Below, one piece after another: positions 1-7,397 of a stretch of 7,978 nt of DNA; the first letter of the stretch is position 1, and every line of letters starts with the position of its first letter. The stretch is from positions 1-7,978 of the forward strand of contig JAAZHL010000160.1 in the NCBI GenBank assembly GCA_012510755.1, written 5' to 3'. The translations under genes were made by a program, and so were the position numbers. Origin of the DNA: Leucobacter sp. (lineage in GTDB: Bacteria > Actinomycetota > Actinomycetes > Actinomycetales > Microbacteriaceae). Under the pieces are notes generated by a model. That model worked only from the letters and a program-made list of their open reading frames with translations. It was not told the DNA's origin and ran no database searches.

Positions 1-15
1 ACGGAGCAGCAATGA
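1..15 (+). CDS. C-terminal tail of the upstream gene, probably aspartate carbamoyltransferase (pyrB), partial
   Basis: Reading from base 1 gives Thr-Glu-Gln-Gln followed by TGA at 13-15, which overlaps the pyrC ATG as ATGA. Three other junctions in this operon have exactly this 4-nt overlap, and pyrB usually precedes pyrC in actinobacterial pyr operons. Four residues carry no family signal, so the assignment to pyrB rests only on position and the overlap pattern. Another frame would stop at TAA 17-19, giving a longer overlap, and cannot be excluded. Confidence 0.4.
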   Translation, partial: TEQQ

Positions 16-1385
16 CTAATGCAGATATTTTGATACGGCGAGTGCGGCTTGCCGCAGACGTTGTCGAACGCGGTGCAGAGGTTGCCAGCGTCGCCCCCGT
101 CGATTTGCGCATTTCGGCTGGAAAGATCGTCGACCGCGCTGAGGGTGATTCGCTTGTTGCTCGTGAGGGCGAGCGGGTGATCGAGGCGGACGGCCTCATC
201 GCAATGACGGGCCTCGTCGATTTGCACACCCACCTTCGCGAACCTGGCTTCGAGCAGAGTGAAACCGTGCTCACCGGTACGCGCGCGGCAGCAGCCGGCG
301 GGTTTACAACCGTTTTCGCGATGGCGAACACCCTGCCAGTGCAAGACACAGCTGGGGTCGTCGAACAAGTGCAGGCACTGGGTGACGCGGCGGGCTATGC
401 GACCGTGCGCCCCATCGGTGCAGTGACTGAAGACTTGGCAGGCGAGCGTCTCAGCGAGATCGGCGCCATGGCTCAGTCACGTGCCGAGGTGCGGGTGTTC
501 AGCGACGACGGCAAATGTGTGCATGACTCACTGCTTATGCGGCGCGCCCTCGAATATGTGAAGACGTTCGACGGCGTGGTTGCGCAGCACGCGCAAGACC
601 CGAGACTGACTGAGGGCGCTCAGATGAACGAGGGTGCGCTCTCGAGTGAGCTCGGGCTCAAAGGCTGGCCAGCAGTCGCAGAAGAATCAATCATTGCCCG
701 CGACGCCCTGCTCGCAGAGCACATCGGCGCGAGATTGCACGTCTGCCACCTGTCAACGGCAGGGTCGGTCGAAGTGGTGCGCTGGGCCAAGGCTCGGGGG
801 GTGCAAGTGACTGCAGAGGTGACACCGCATCACCTCATTCTGACCGAAGACCTAGCGCGAACCTATGACCCGCGATACAAGGTGAACCCGCCGCTTCGGC
901 GCAGCGAAGACGTGCAGGCGCTGCGCGAGGCTGTTGCTGAAGGGATCATCGACATCATTGCGACCGACCACGCCCCGCACCCCGCTGAAAGCAAGGAATG
1001 CGAGTGGGACGCGGCAGCATTTGGCATGGTCGGCCTTGAATCTGCGTTGCCGATCGCGCTTTTGACCCTCATTCGTGAGCAGCACGTCAGCTGGGCACAG
1101 CTCGAGCATTTGCTCTCACACAAACCAGCCGAGATCGGCCGCCTGCAAGGTCACCCCGCAGCGCTAGACGTCGGCCAACCCGCCGACCTGGTACTGGTCG
1201 ACCCGAACGGTGAGAGCACGTTCGCCCTGCCGCACTTGCACGGCATGAGCCAGAATTCGCCATATCTCGGCATGCAGTTGCCGGGCCGAGTGCACACAAC
1301 GATTCGACATGGGTATCTCACCTTTGACGACGGCGCGCTCGTCGAGGCTGCACAGGTTGCTCGAGCAGCGGAGGCCGCACGATGA
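12..1385 (+). CDS. pyrC: Dihydroorotase, type I (PyrC)
   Basis: Cytosolic zinc amidohydrolase of 457 aa, catalysing reversible cyclisation of N-carbamoyl-L-aspartate to dihydroorotate, the third step of UMP synthesis. The metal-site residues are all visible: His72 and His74 in the LHTHLREPG motif, Asp166 in FSDDG, His193 in QHAQD, His246 in CHLST, and the catalytic Asp319 in ATDHAPH. Their spacing matches the class I bacterial enzymes (ligands near 60/62, 151, 178, 231, 304 in Bacillus PyrC, with a steady offset of 12 then 15). Asn292-Pro-Pro is also typical. The first 60 and last 80 residues form the composite beta domain common to amidohydrolases. The start at 12 has GGAG at 3-6, five bases upstream. 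The length is slightly above the usual 425-430 aa because of a longer N-terminal strand region (about residues 20-55). The 3' end overlaps the next gene by ATGA. Allantoinase and hydantoinase are relatives, but the REPG motif and pyr context favour PyrC. Confidence 0.97.
   Translation: MTNADILIRRVRLAADVVERGAEVASVAPVDLRISAGKIVDRAEGDSLVAREGERVIEADGLIAMTGLVDLHTHLREPGFEQSETVLTGTRAAAAGGFTTVFAMANTLPVQDTAGVVEQVQALGDAAGYATVRPIGAVTEDLAGERLSEIGAMAQSRAEVRVFSDDGKCVHDSLLMRRALEYVKTFDGVVAQHAQDPRLTEGAQMNEGALSSELGLKGWPAVAEESIIARDALLAEHIGARLHVCHLSTAGSVEVVRWAKARGVQVTAEVTPHHLILTEDLARTYDPRYKVNPPLRRSEDVQALREAVAEGIIDIIATDHAPHPAESKECEWDAAAFGMVGLESALPIALLTLIREQHVSWAQLEHLLSHKPAEIGRLQGHPAALDVGQPADLVLVDPNGESTFALPHLHGMSQNSPYLGMQLPGRVHTTIRHGYLTFDDGALVEAAQVARAAEAAR
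1370..1374 (+). promoter_or_regulatory. Ribosome binding site of the membrane-protein gene
   Basis: GGAGG lies inside the last codons of pyrC, seven bases before the ATG at 1382. It supports this start, which overlaps the pyrC stop, over any downstream start. Confidence 0.7.
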
Positions 1386-1951
1386 GCCGGCCGGTCTTTG
1401 CACTCGTCGTTATCGCCGTTATCGCGGTCGCGCTGCTCGCCATGTGGCTCGGCTGGCGGGCCAGGTCTCGCCGAGACGCGACTATTCGCACCTCAGAACA
1501 GGCCCCGACCGGGGCGCTGATCGCCGAGTTCACCCGGGTGCTTTATGTGTCAACGACCCCAACCGGTGAACCGCTGGTGCGTGTCGCTGTGCGCGGGCTG
1601 CGCTATCGCGGCCCGGCCGATGTGTGGGTGTACTCAGACGGGGTCACGCTGCAGGTCGACGGGGAAGACCCGGTGCATCTCGCAGCTGCGCAGGTGCAGG
1701 GCAGTGGTGCTGCAGCACGACGCGTGGGCAAGGCAGTTGAACACCAGGGGCTGAGCCTCTTGATCTGGCATCCCGTCGATGCAGCTACCAACAGCGGCCA
1801 GGGCTCCGCTCTCGAATCGAGCTTTCGCCTGCAAGACAAGGCAGAGCAACACAGATTTACTCAGGCAATCGAAGAGCTTCGCGCTGCTGCACCCGATCGC
1901 TCAGGTGCACAGGCATACACGAACGCAGCGTCTCAGGAGGACGAGAAATGA
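1382..1951 (+). CDS. Single-pass membrane protein with a PH-like cytoplasmic domain, unknown function, in the pyr operon
   Basis: A 189-aa protein. Residues about 4-25 form one very hydrophobic helix (Val/Ile/Ala/Leu-rich, ending Met-Trp-Leu-Gly-Trp), followed by a basic cluster at 26-31 (RARSRR). By the positive-inside rule the rest faces the cytoplasm; no signal-peptidase site stands out. Residues about 48-168 alternate predicted strands (near 66-71, 80-92, 123-130, 145-150) and finish with an amphipathic helix (about 152-168), the layout of a PH-like fold; this is inference from pattern, not a profile hit. The tail 170-189 is polar and probably disordered. No catalytic motif is visible. 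It starts in the ATGA of the pyrC stop and ends in the ATGA of the carA start, so its expression is tied to both. From memory, mycobacteria carry a membrane protein of unknown role at the same place (Rv1382 between pyrC and carA), so this looks like a conserved operon member. It could be a membrane anchor or regulator for the pathway enzymes, but nothing in the sequence proves this. Confidence 0.85.
   Translation: MSRPVFALVVIAVIAVALLAMWLGWRARSRRDATIRTSEQAPTGALIAEFTRVLYVSTTPTGEPLVRVAVRGLRYRGPADVWVYSDGVTLQVDGEDPVHLAAAQVQGSGAAARRVGKAVEHQGLSLLIWHPVDAATNSGQGSALESSFRLQDKAEQHRFTQAIEELRAAAPDRSGAQAYTNAASQEDEK
1935..1940 (+). promoter_or_regulatory. Strong ribosome binding site of carA
   Basis: AGGAGG, the full consensus core, lies seven bases before the carA ATG at 1948 and within the end of the membrane-protein gene. 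It is the strongest Shine-Dalgarno site in the window and fixes the carA start. It suggests carA is translated well independently of coupling to the upstream gene. Confidence 0.85.
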
Positions 1952-3150
1952 CAGAACAACTAGTCACCGCACCACCCGCGGCCGCGGTACCAGTCGGCCC
2001 CGCCGTGCTCGTGCTTGAAGACGGTACCCGCTACGAGGGGCGCGCATACGGTGCGACCGGGCAGACCCTCGGCGAGATCGTGTTCTCAACTGGCATGACG
2101 GGCTACCAAGAGACGCTCACCGACCCCTCATACGCCGGGCAGATCGTGCTCATGACGGCGCCGCACATTGGCAACACCGGCGTAAACGATGACGACAAAG
2201 AGTCACGCAAGATCTGGGTAGCCGGATTCATTGTGCGTGACCCTGCGCGCCGGGTGTCAAACTTTCGGGCACAGCGTTCGCTCGATGAAGACCTCGTCAC
2301 CGATGGCGTCGTCGGTATCAGCGGTGTCGATACCCGCGCCATCACCCGACACATTCGCTCGGCGGGCGCGATGCGCGCCGGTGTCTTCTCGGGTGACGAC
2401 TACTCGCTCGACGCTGCTGCCCAGCTGCAGCTCGTGCTGCAACAGGCCGGTATGGAGGGCAAGAACCTCTCGGCTGTCGTCACCACCCCTGAGCGTTACG
2501 AGGTGGCCGCAGTCGAAGGCGTCGAACGTGTCGGTACGATCGCGGTGCTCGATCTCGGCATCAAACGTGCGACCGTGAATTACCTTGCCGAGCACGGCTT
2601 CGACGTGGTCGTGCTGCCCGCCTCGACCACGCTCGACGAGATGCGGCAGCTTGCCCCAGACGCGCTGTTCTTCTCGAACGGTCCGGGCGACCCTGCCGCT
2701 TCCGACGCACAGGTCGAGCTGTTGCGCGAGTTGCTGCGCGACGGCGTGCCCTACTTCGGCATTTGCTTTGGCAACCAGTTGCTGGGCCGCGCGCTCGGCT
2801 TCGACACCTACAAATTGCCCTTCGGCCACCGCGGCATCAACCAGCCGGTGCTCGACAAGCGCACCGGCCGCGTCGAGATCACCGCACAGAACCACGGCTT
2901 CGCGGTCGACGTGCCGATTGACGGCGAGTTCGATTCGCCGGCAGGCTTTGGCCGAGTGCAGGTCAGCCACTACAGCCTGAACGATCAGGTCGTTGAAGGG
3001 CTTGAATGCCTTGATATTGCTGCGTTTTCGGTGCAGTTTCACCCAGAGGCAGCCGCAGGCCCGCACGACGCCTTCTACCTCTTTGACCGTTTTCGTCAGC
3101 TCGTGAAGAACCGCGCCACCTCAAGCACCGGCGCAAAGGAGAACAACTAA
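1948..3150 (+). CDS. carA: Carbamoyl-phosphate synthase small (glutaminase) subunit
   Basis: A 400-aa cytosolic subunit that hydrolyses glutamine and passes ammonia to CarB for carbamoyl phosphate synthesis, feeding both pyrimidine and arginine pathways. The N-terminal CPSase small-chain domain covers about 17-150, with the family motifs FSTGMTGYQETLTDPSYAGQ (46-65) and GISGVDTRAITRHIR (123-137). The class I glutamine amidotransferase domain covers about 195-388. Its triad is Cys273 in GICFGNQLLG, His365 and Glu367 in FHPEAAAGP, and the substrate-loop motif SNGPGDP is at 243-249. Asn276 replaces the His of the E. coli GICLGHQ motif; I recall Asn as normal in actinobacterial CarA. The start at 1948 is supported by AGGAGG, although residues 1-16 (Ala/Pro-rich) look like an unconserved extension. 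It overlaps the upstream gene by 4 nt and its TAA overlaps the carB ATG by one base, fitting co-translation of two subunits made in equal amounts. Confidence 0.98.
   Translation: MTEQLVTAPPAAAVPVGPAVLVLEDGTRYEGRAYGATGQTLGEIVFSTGMTGYQETLTDPSYAGQIVLMTAPHIGNTGVNDDDKESRKIWVAGFIVRDPARRVSNFRAQRSLDEDLVTDGVVGISGVDTRAITRHIRSAGAMRAGVFSGDDYSLDAAAQLQLVLQQAGMEGKNLSAVVTTPERYEVAAVEGVERVGTIAVLDLGIKRATVNYLAEHGFDVVVLPASTTLDEMRQLAPDALFFSNGPGDPAASDAQVELLRELLRDGVPYFGICFGNQLLGRALGFDTYKLPFGHRGINQPVLDKRTGRVEITAQNHGFAVDVPIDGEFDSPAGFGRVQVSHYSLNDQVVEGLECLDIAAFSVQFHPEAAAGPHDAFYLFDRFRQLVKNRATSSTGAKENN
3135..3141 (+). promoter_or_regulatory. Ribosome binding site of carB
   Basis: AAAGGAG lies eight bases before the carB ATG at 3150, within the last codons of carA. 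It supports the start in the TAATG overlap. Confidence 0.75.
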
Positions 3151-6100
3151 TGCCCAAGCGTCAAGACATTAATTCGGTGCTCGTGATCGGCTCGGGGCCC
3201 ATCGTCATCGGGCAAGCCTGCGAGTTTGACTACTCGGGCACCCAGGCGTGCCGGGTGCTGCGCGAAGAGGGGGTGCGCGTCATTCTCGTGAACTCCAACC
3301 CCGCGACGATCATGACCGACCCTGACTTTGCTGATGCGACTTACGTCGAACCGATCACCCCAGAAGTGATCGAGACGATCATCGCGAAAGAGAAGCCAGA
3401 CGCCATTCTGCCGACCCTCGGCGGTCAGACCGCGCTGAACGCGGCGATGGAACTGCACGAACGCGGCATTCTTGAAAAGTATGATGTCGAGTTGATCGGT
3501 GCGAAGGTCGAAGCGATTCAGCGGGGCGAGGATCGCCAGATCTTCAAAGATCTTGTGATCGAGGCGGGCGCAGACGTCGCACGTTCGCACATCGCCCACA
3601 CGATCGAAGAAGCAAAAGAATTCGCGAAAGACCTCGGTTACCCGCTAGTTGTGCGCCCGTCGTTCACGATGGGTGGCCTCGGCTCTGGTTTCGCCTACAC
3701 CGAAGAAGAGCTCGTGCGCATCGCCGGCGACGGTCTGCACTACAGCCCAACCAGTGAGGTGCTGCTCGAAGAGTCCATTCTCGGCTGGAAAGAGTATGAG
3801 CTCGAGCTCATGCGTGACCAGTCAGATAACACGGTCGTCGTGTGTTCGATCGAGAACGTTGACGCGGTCGGCGTGCACACCGGTGACTCGATCACGGTTG
3901 CCCCCGCACTCACCCTCACCGATCGCGAATACCAGAAGCTGCGCGATATCAGCATTGACATCATCCGCTCGGTCGGCGTCGACACGGGCGGCTGCAACAT
4001 TCAGTTTGCGGTCGAACCGAAGACCGTCCGAGTGAGCGTGATTGAGATGAACCCGCGAGTATCGCGATCCTCGGCGCTTGCATCTAAAGCCACCGGTTTT
4101 TCGATCGCAAAGATCGCCGCAAAACTCGCAATTGGCTACCGTCTCGACGAAATTCCAAACGACATTACGCAGAAAACGCCGGCGAGCTTTGAGCCTGCCA
4201 TCGACTACATCGTGGTGAAGGCGCCGCGGTTTGCGTTCGAGAAGTTCCCGGCAGCAGACGACACGCTGACCACCACCATGAAATCGGTGGGCGAGGCTAT
4301 GGCGATCGGCCGAAACTTTACGACGGCGATGCAGAAGGCGCTGCGTTCGCTCGAGAAGCGCGGCACGTCGTTCCACTGGGGTGAAGAAACCCGCACGGTT
4401 GAACAGTTGCTTGAGACAATCGTGCGGCCAACGGACGGTCGAATTGTCGACGTGCAGCAGGCGCTTCGCCTCGGTGCATCGATCGAGCAGGTGCATGAAG
4501 CCACCGCGATTGACCCGTGGTTTCTCGACCAGATTCAGCTCATCAATGAGATCGCTGCACGTGTTGCCGCAGCGCCGCAGCTCAGTGCCCCTGAGGTGCT
4601 TCGTGAAGCGAAAGAGCACGGCTTCAGCGACGCACAAATCGCTGGCATTCGTGGCATCTCAGAGTCTGAGGTGCGGGGCCTTCGTCACGGCCTGGGGCTG
4701 CGCCCGGTGTTCAAGACTGTCGACACGTGCGCAGGCGAGTTCCCGGCGCTCACGCCCTACCACTACTCGTCGTACGACTTCGAGACAGAGGTTGAGCCGA
4801 GTGATCGCCAGAAGATCGTCATTTTGGGTTCTGGCCCCAACCGCATCGGGCAGGGCGTCGAGTTTGATTACTCGTGCGTGCACGCGTCGTTCGCGTTGAG
4901 CGAGGCCGGCTATGAGACGATCATGATTAACTGCAACCCTGAGACGGTGTCGACTGACTATGACACGTCAGACCGGCTCTACTTTGAGCCGCTCACGCTC
5001 GAAGATGTGCTCGAAGTGATTCACGCAGAGCAGGCCTCGGGGCAGTTGCTCGGTGTGGTGGTGCAGCTAGGTGGGCAGACCGCGCTTGGCCTCGCGCAGC
5101 AGCTGAAAGATGCGGGCGTGCCGATTCTTGGCACGAGCCCAGAAGCCATCGACCTCGCTGAAGAGCGTGGTGCGTTTGCGGGCATTCTTGAGCGTGCTGG
5201 TTTGCTTGCGCCTCGCAACGGGACCGCCATCGACAAGCACGGCGCGATTCGTGTCGCTGAAGAGATCGGCTACCCGGTGCTCGTGCGTCCGTCATTCGTG
5301 CTCGGCGGCAGAGGCATGGAGATTGTCTACGACACCGACACTCTGCACGGCTACTTCGAGCGCATCGAGGGGCACGCGTTGGTCGGCCCTGGGCATCCGC
5401 TGCTCGTTGACAGGTTTCTTGATGACGCGGTCGAGATCGATGTTGACGCGCTCTTTGACGGCGAGCAACTGTACATTGGCGGCGTCATGGAGCACATCGA
5501 AGAGGCGGGTGTGCACTCGGGTGACTCGAGCTGCACTTTGCCGCCGGTGACGCTCGGACATGATCAGATTGCAGCGGTGCGTGAGGCCACTCGCGGCATC
5601 GCCGAGGGCGTTGGCGTGCGCGGCCTGTTGAACGTGCAGTTCGCGATCGGGCAGGGCGTGCTCTACGTGCTCGAGGCTAACCCGCGCGCCTCGCGCACCG
5701 TGCCCTTCGTCTCGAAGGCGCTCGGTATTCCGCTTGCGAAGGCCGCCTCGCGTGTGATGGCTGGTGAAACAATTCAGCAGCTGATCGATGCGGGCTTCTT
5801 GCCTGAACGTGACGGTTCGCGCGCGCCCATCGACGCCCCAATCGCCGTGAAAGAGGCGGTGTTGCCGTTCAAGCGTTTCCGCACGCATGAGGGCTTGGTC
5901 GTTGATTCGCTGCTCGGTACCGAGATGCGCTCGACGGGTGAGGTCATGGGCATGGATCGCGACTTTCCGCGCGCGTTCGCGAAGAGCCAGTCGGCTGCGG
6001 GCAGCGAGCTGCCGAAGAGTGGCACGGTGTTCATTTCGGTGGCAGACCGCGATAAGCGTTCGATTGTGCAGCCTGCGCAACGGTTGCAAGAGCTCGGTTA

Positions 6101-6461
6101 CCGGTTGCTCGCGACGCAGGGCACCCATGTGGTGCTTGCCCGAAACGGTATTCAAAGTGAGGTCGCGTGCAAGCATTCGCTGCATGCCGAGGGTGAGACG
6201 ATCGTTGATCTGATTAATGACGGTGCGGTTGACATGATTGTGAACACGCCATCGGGTTCGTCGGCTCGGGCTGATGGCTACGAGATTCGGGCTGCTGCCG
6301 TGGCCGCAGACAAGCCGATCTTCACCACGATCAGTGAGCTGTCGGCGGCAGTGGGGGCGTTGTCGGCACAGCGTGACGGCTTCGATGTGAAGTCGCTGCA
6401 AGAATACGAAGAGGATCGCCAGCACGCACTGCAGGTGGCCGCGGGGGCGACACAGTCATGA
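3150..6461 (+). CDS. carB: Carbamoyl-phosphate synthase large (synthetase) subunit
   Basis: A 1103-aa cytosolic subunit that uses two ATP, bicarbonate and CarA-derived ammonia to make carbamoyl phosphate. Two homologous ATP-grasp halves are clear. The first (about 1-400) opens with VLVIGSGPIVIGQACEFDYS at 10-29 and carries Arg129, Arg169, Glu299 and Asn301 at the same numbers as the E. coli enzyme (carboxyphosphate site). The second (about 555-935) repeats it with GSGPNRIGQGVEFDYS at 560-575 and Glu842/Asn844 in LEANPRASR (carbamate-phosphorylation site). The oligomerisation domain lies between (about 405-550). Residues about 955-1075 are the MGS-like allosteric domain, including TQGTHVVLARNG (989-1000), where UMP inhibition and ornithine activation act in known enzymes. 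A tail to 1103 (KSLQEYEEDRQHAL) is longer than in E. coli (1073 aa) but is a form I associate with actinobacteria. Both halves are intact, so activity is expected. Its ATG overlaps the carA stop by one base, and its stop overlaps pyrF as ATGA. Confidence 0.99.
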   Translation: MPKRQDINSVLVIGSGPIVIGQACEFDYSGTQACRVLREEGVRVILVNSNPATIMTDPDFADATYVEPITPEVIETIIAKEKPDAILPTLGGQTALNAAMELHERGILEKYDVELIGAKVEAIQRGEDRQIFKDLVIEAGADVARSHIAHTIEEAKEFAKDLGYPLVVRPSFTMGGLGSGFAYTEEELVRIAGDGLHYSPTSEVLLEESILGWKEYELELMRDQSDNTVVVCSIENVDAVGVHTGDSITVAPALTLTDREYQKLRDISIDIIRSVGVDTGGCNIQFAVEPKTVRVSVIEMNPRVSRSSALASKATGFSIAKIAAKLAIGYRLDEIPNDITQKTPASFEPAIDYIVVKAPRFAFEKFPAADDTLTTTMKSVGEAMAIGRNFTTAMQKALRSLEKRGTSFHWGEETRTVEQLLETIVRPTDGRIVDVQQALRLGASIEQVHEATAIDPWFLDQIQLINEIAARVAAAPQLSAPEVLREAKEHGFSDAQIAGIRGISESEVRGLRHGLGLRPVFKTVDTCAGEFPALTPYHYSSYDFETEVEPSDRQKIVILGSGPNRIGQGVEFDYSCVHASFALSEAGYETIMINCNPETVSTDYDTSDRLYFEPLTLEDVLEVIHAEQASGQLLGVVVQLGGQTALGLAQQLKDAGVPILGTSPEAIDLAEERGAFAGILERAGLLAPRNGTAIDKHGAIRVAEEIGYPVLVRPSFVLGGRGMEIVYDTDTLHGYFERIEGHALVGPGHPLLVDRFLDDAVEIDVDALFDGEQLYIGGVMEHIEEAGVHSGDSSCTLPPVTLGHDQIAAVREATRGIAEGVGVRGLLNVQFAIGQGVLYVLEANPRASRTVPFVSKALGIPLAKAASRVMAGETIQQLIDAGFLPERDGSRAPIDAPIAVKEAVLPFKRFRTHEGLVVDSLLGTEMRSTGEVMGMDRDFPRAFAKSQSAAGSELPKSGTVFISVADRDKRSIVQPAQRLQELGYRLLATQGTHVVLARNGIQSEVACKHSLHAEGETIVDLINDGAVDMIVNTPSGSSARADGYEIRAAAVAADKPIFTTISELSAAVGALSAQRDGFDVKSLQEYEEDRQHALQVAAGATQS

Positions 6462-7321
6462 CCGACCACGGCCACGCCGCAGGCACGTATTCGCAGCGTC
6501 TCGCGCGCGAACTTGCCGCCTCACGCCATCTTTGCGCGGGTATTGACCCGTCGTCAGCAATGCTGGCCGAGTGGGGGCTGGACGATTCGGCGGCTAGCGC
6601 CGAGCGGCTGGGCCGTGAGGTCGTGGCCGCTGCCGCCGGAGTTGCCGCCTGCGTGAAGCCGCAGGTCGCGTTCTTTGAACGGTTTGGTGCGGCGGGGTAT
6701 GCGGCGCTTGCGCGCGTGCTTGCAGACGCGCGCGCGGCAGGGGTGCTGACAATCGCAGACGTGAAACGTGGCGATATCGGCACGAGCTTTGCGGCGTATG
6801 CTGACGCGTGGTTGACACCGGGTTCACCACTTGAAGCAGACGCGATGACGGTCGTCGCCTACCAGGGCTTCGGCAGCCTCGAGGGCGCGTTCGAGCTGAT
6901 TCGGCAGCATGGCAAAGGACTCTTTGTGCTGGCGGCAACTTCGAACCCTGAGGCGTTTGCCGTGCAGACCGCGGTGCGCGGCGACGGGCGCACGGTAGCG
7001 CAGGCTGTGGTGGACGACGCGCTTGCCTTTCACAACCCCACAGACGACCATGTGAACTCGGTGGGTGTGGTGCTCGGTGCGACACTCCAATTGAGAGATT
7101 TTGCCATCACGACCGATGCGCCACCGGCCAAGCCCGCCCTGCCGGTGCTTGCCCCAGGCTTTGGTGCGCAGGGTGCCAATATTGCCGATGCGAAGTCAAT
7201 TTTCGGTGGCCTGGCGTGGGCGATGCTTGCCAATGAGTCTCGCAGCATTTTGGCTGGGGGAGCGGCCGGTCTGTCAGACCGCATCAGCGCCCGCGCTGAG
7301 GCGATCGCGCAGGCAGTGTAG
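6458..7321 (+). CDS. pyrF: Orotidine-5'-phosphate decarboxylase, type 2
   Basis: A 287-aa TIM-barrel enzyme converting OMP to UMP and CO2, the last step of the pathway. The length fits the longer type-2 family found in actinobacteria and myxobacteria rather than the short type-1 form (about 230-245 aa). Visible active-site elements are Asp30 in CAGIDP, Lys67 in CVKPQ, the signature Asp101-Val-Lys103-Arg-Gly-Asp106 (IADVKRGDIGTS, 99-110), ATSNPE at 160-165, the phosphate-binding loop APGFGAQGA at 232-240, and Arg262. The ATG at 6458 shares ATGA with the carB stop. Its ribosome site is poor (GGGGG at 6443-6447, ten bases away), so translation probably depends on ribosomes finishing carB. The first ten residues (MTDHGHAAGT) are unlike the usual short N-terminus, but no better start lies close by. 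It is the last gene of the run of overlaps. Confidence 0.97.
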   Translation: MTDHGHAAGTYSQRLARELAASRHLCAGIDPSSAMLAEWGLDDSAASAERLGREVVAAAAGVAACVKPQVAFFERFGAAGYAALARVLADARAAGVLTIADVKRGDIGTSFAAYADAWLTPGSPLEADAMTVVAYQGFGSLEGAFELIRQHGKGLFVLAATSNPEAFAVQTAVRGDGRTVAQAVVDDALAFHNPTDDHVNSVGVVLGATLQLRDFAITTDAPPAKPALPVLAPGFGAQGANIADAKSIFGGLAWAMLANESRSILAGGAAGLSDRISARAEAIAQAV

Positions 7322-7350
7322 CTGAGGTGCCGCGATCGGCCGGGCTTGCC

Positions 7351-7366
7351 GTGAGCGGAGTCTCAC
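7351..7366. repeat. Short inverted repeat overlapping the putative -35 element
   Basis: GTGAG (7351-7355) and CTCAC (7362-7366) are perfect inverted copies with a six-base spacer. The right arm covers most of the candidate -35 hexamer. It could be an operator half-site pair or chance; a 5-bp arm is short, and no T-run follows, so it is not a terminator. Confidence 0.25.
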
Positions 7367-7397
7367 AGCGCCTGCGTACCGTATTAGGGTAGATGAG
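7362..7397 (+). promoter_or_regulatory. Putative sigma-70-type promoter for a leaderless mIHF-gmk transcript
   Basis: TAGGGT at 7385-7390 fits the TANNNT -10 pattern of high-G+C actinobacteria. CTCACA at 7362-7367 is a 4-of-6 match to the -35 consensus, with an ideal 17-bp spacer. Only seven bases separate the -10 from the ATG at 7398, so transcription would begin at or next to the start codon. No good Shine-Dalgarno sequence is present before that ATG, which agrees with leaderless translation. The gap 7322-7397 otherwise holds only weak inverted repeats. Confidence 0.5.

Noticed and set aside
1..11. PyrR-binding attenuator or pyr operon leader
   Set aside because: Only 11 bases precede pyrC and they read as the end of another gene; any leader lies outside the window.
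2257..3066. Minus-strand open frame (269 codons) inside carA
   Set aside because: Antisense to the CarA amidotransferase domain, with no motif and no plausible upstream signals seen.
3822..4637. Minus-strand open frame (271 codons) inside carB
   Set aside because: Antisense to highly conserved CarB sequence, with Arg/Val/Asp-rich composition and no motif; a codon-bias shadow.
3180..5700. Internal duplication in carB (matching GSGP…IGQ…EFDYS segments near 3189 and 4827)
   Set aside because: This is the ancient duplication found in every full-length CarB, not a recent repeat.
5292..6425. Long minus-strand open frame (377 codons) inside carB
   Set aside because: It lies wholly antisense to the conserved second half of CarB; its translation is Arg/His/Leu-rich with no recognisable domain, as expected from the mirror of G+C-rich codons.
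7337..7351. Possible terminator hairpin after pyrF
   Set aside because: CGGC and GCCG form only a 4-bp stem with a 7-base loop and no T-run follows; too weak to call a terminator.
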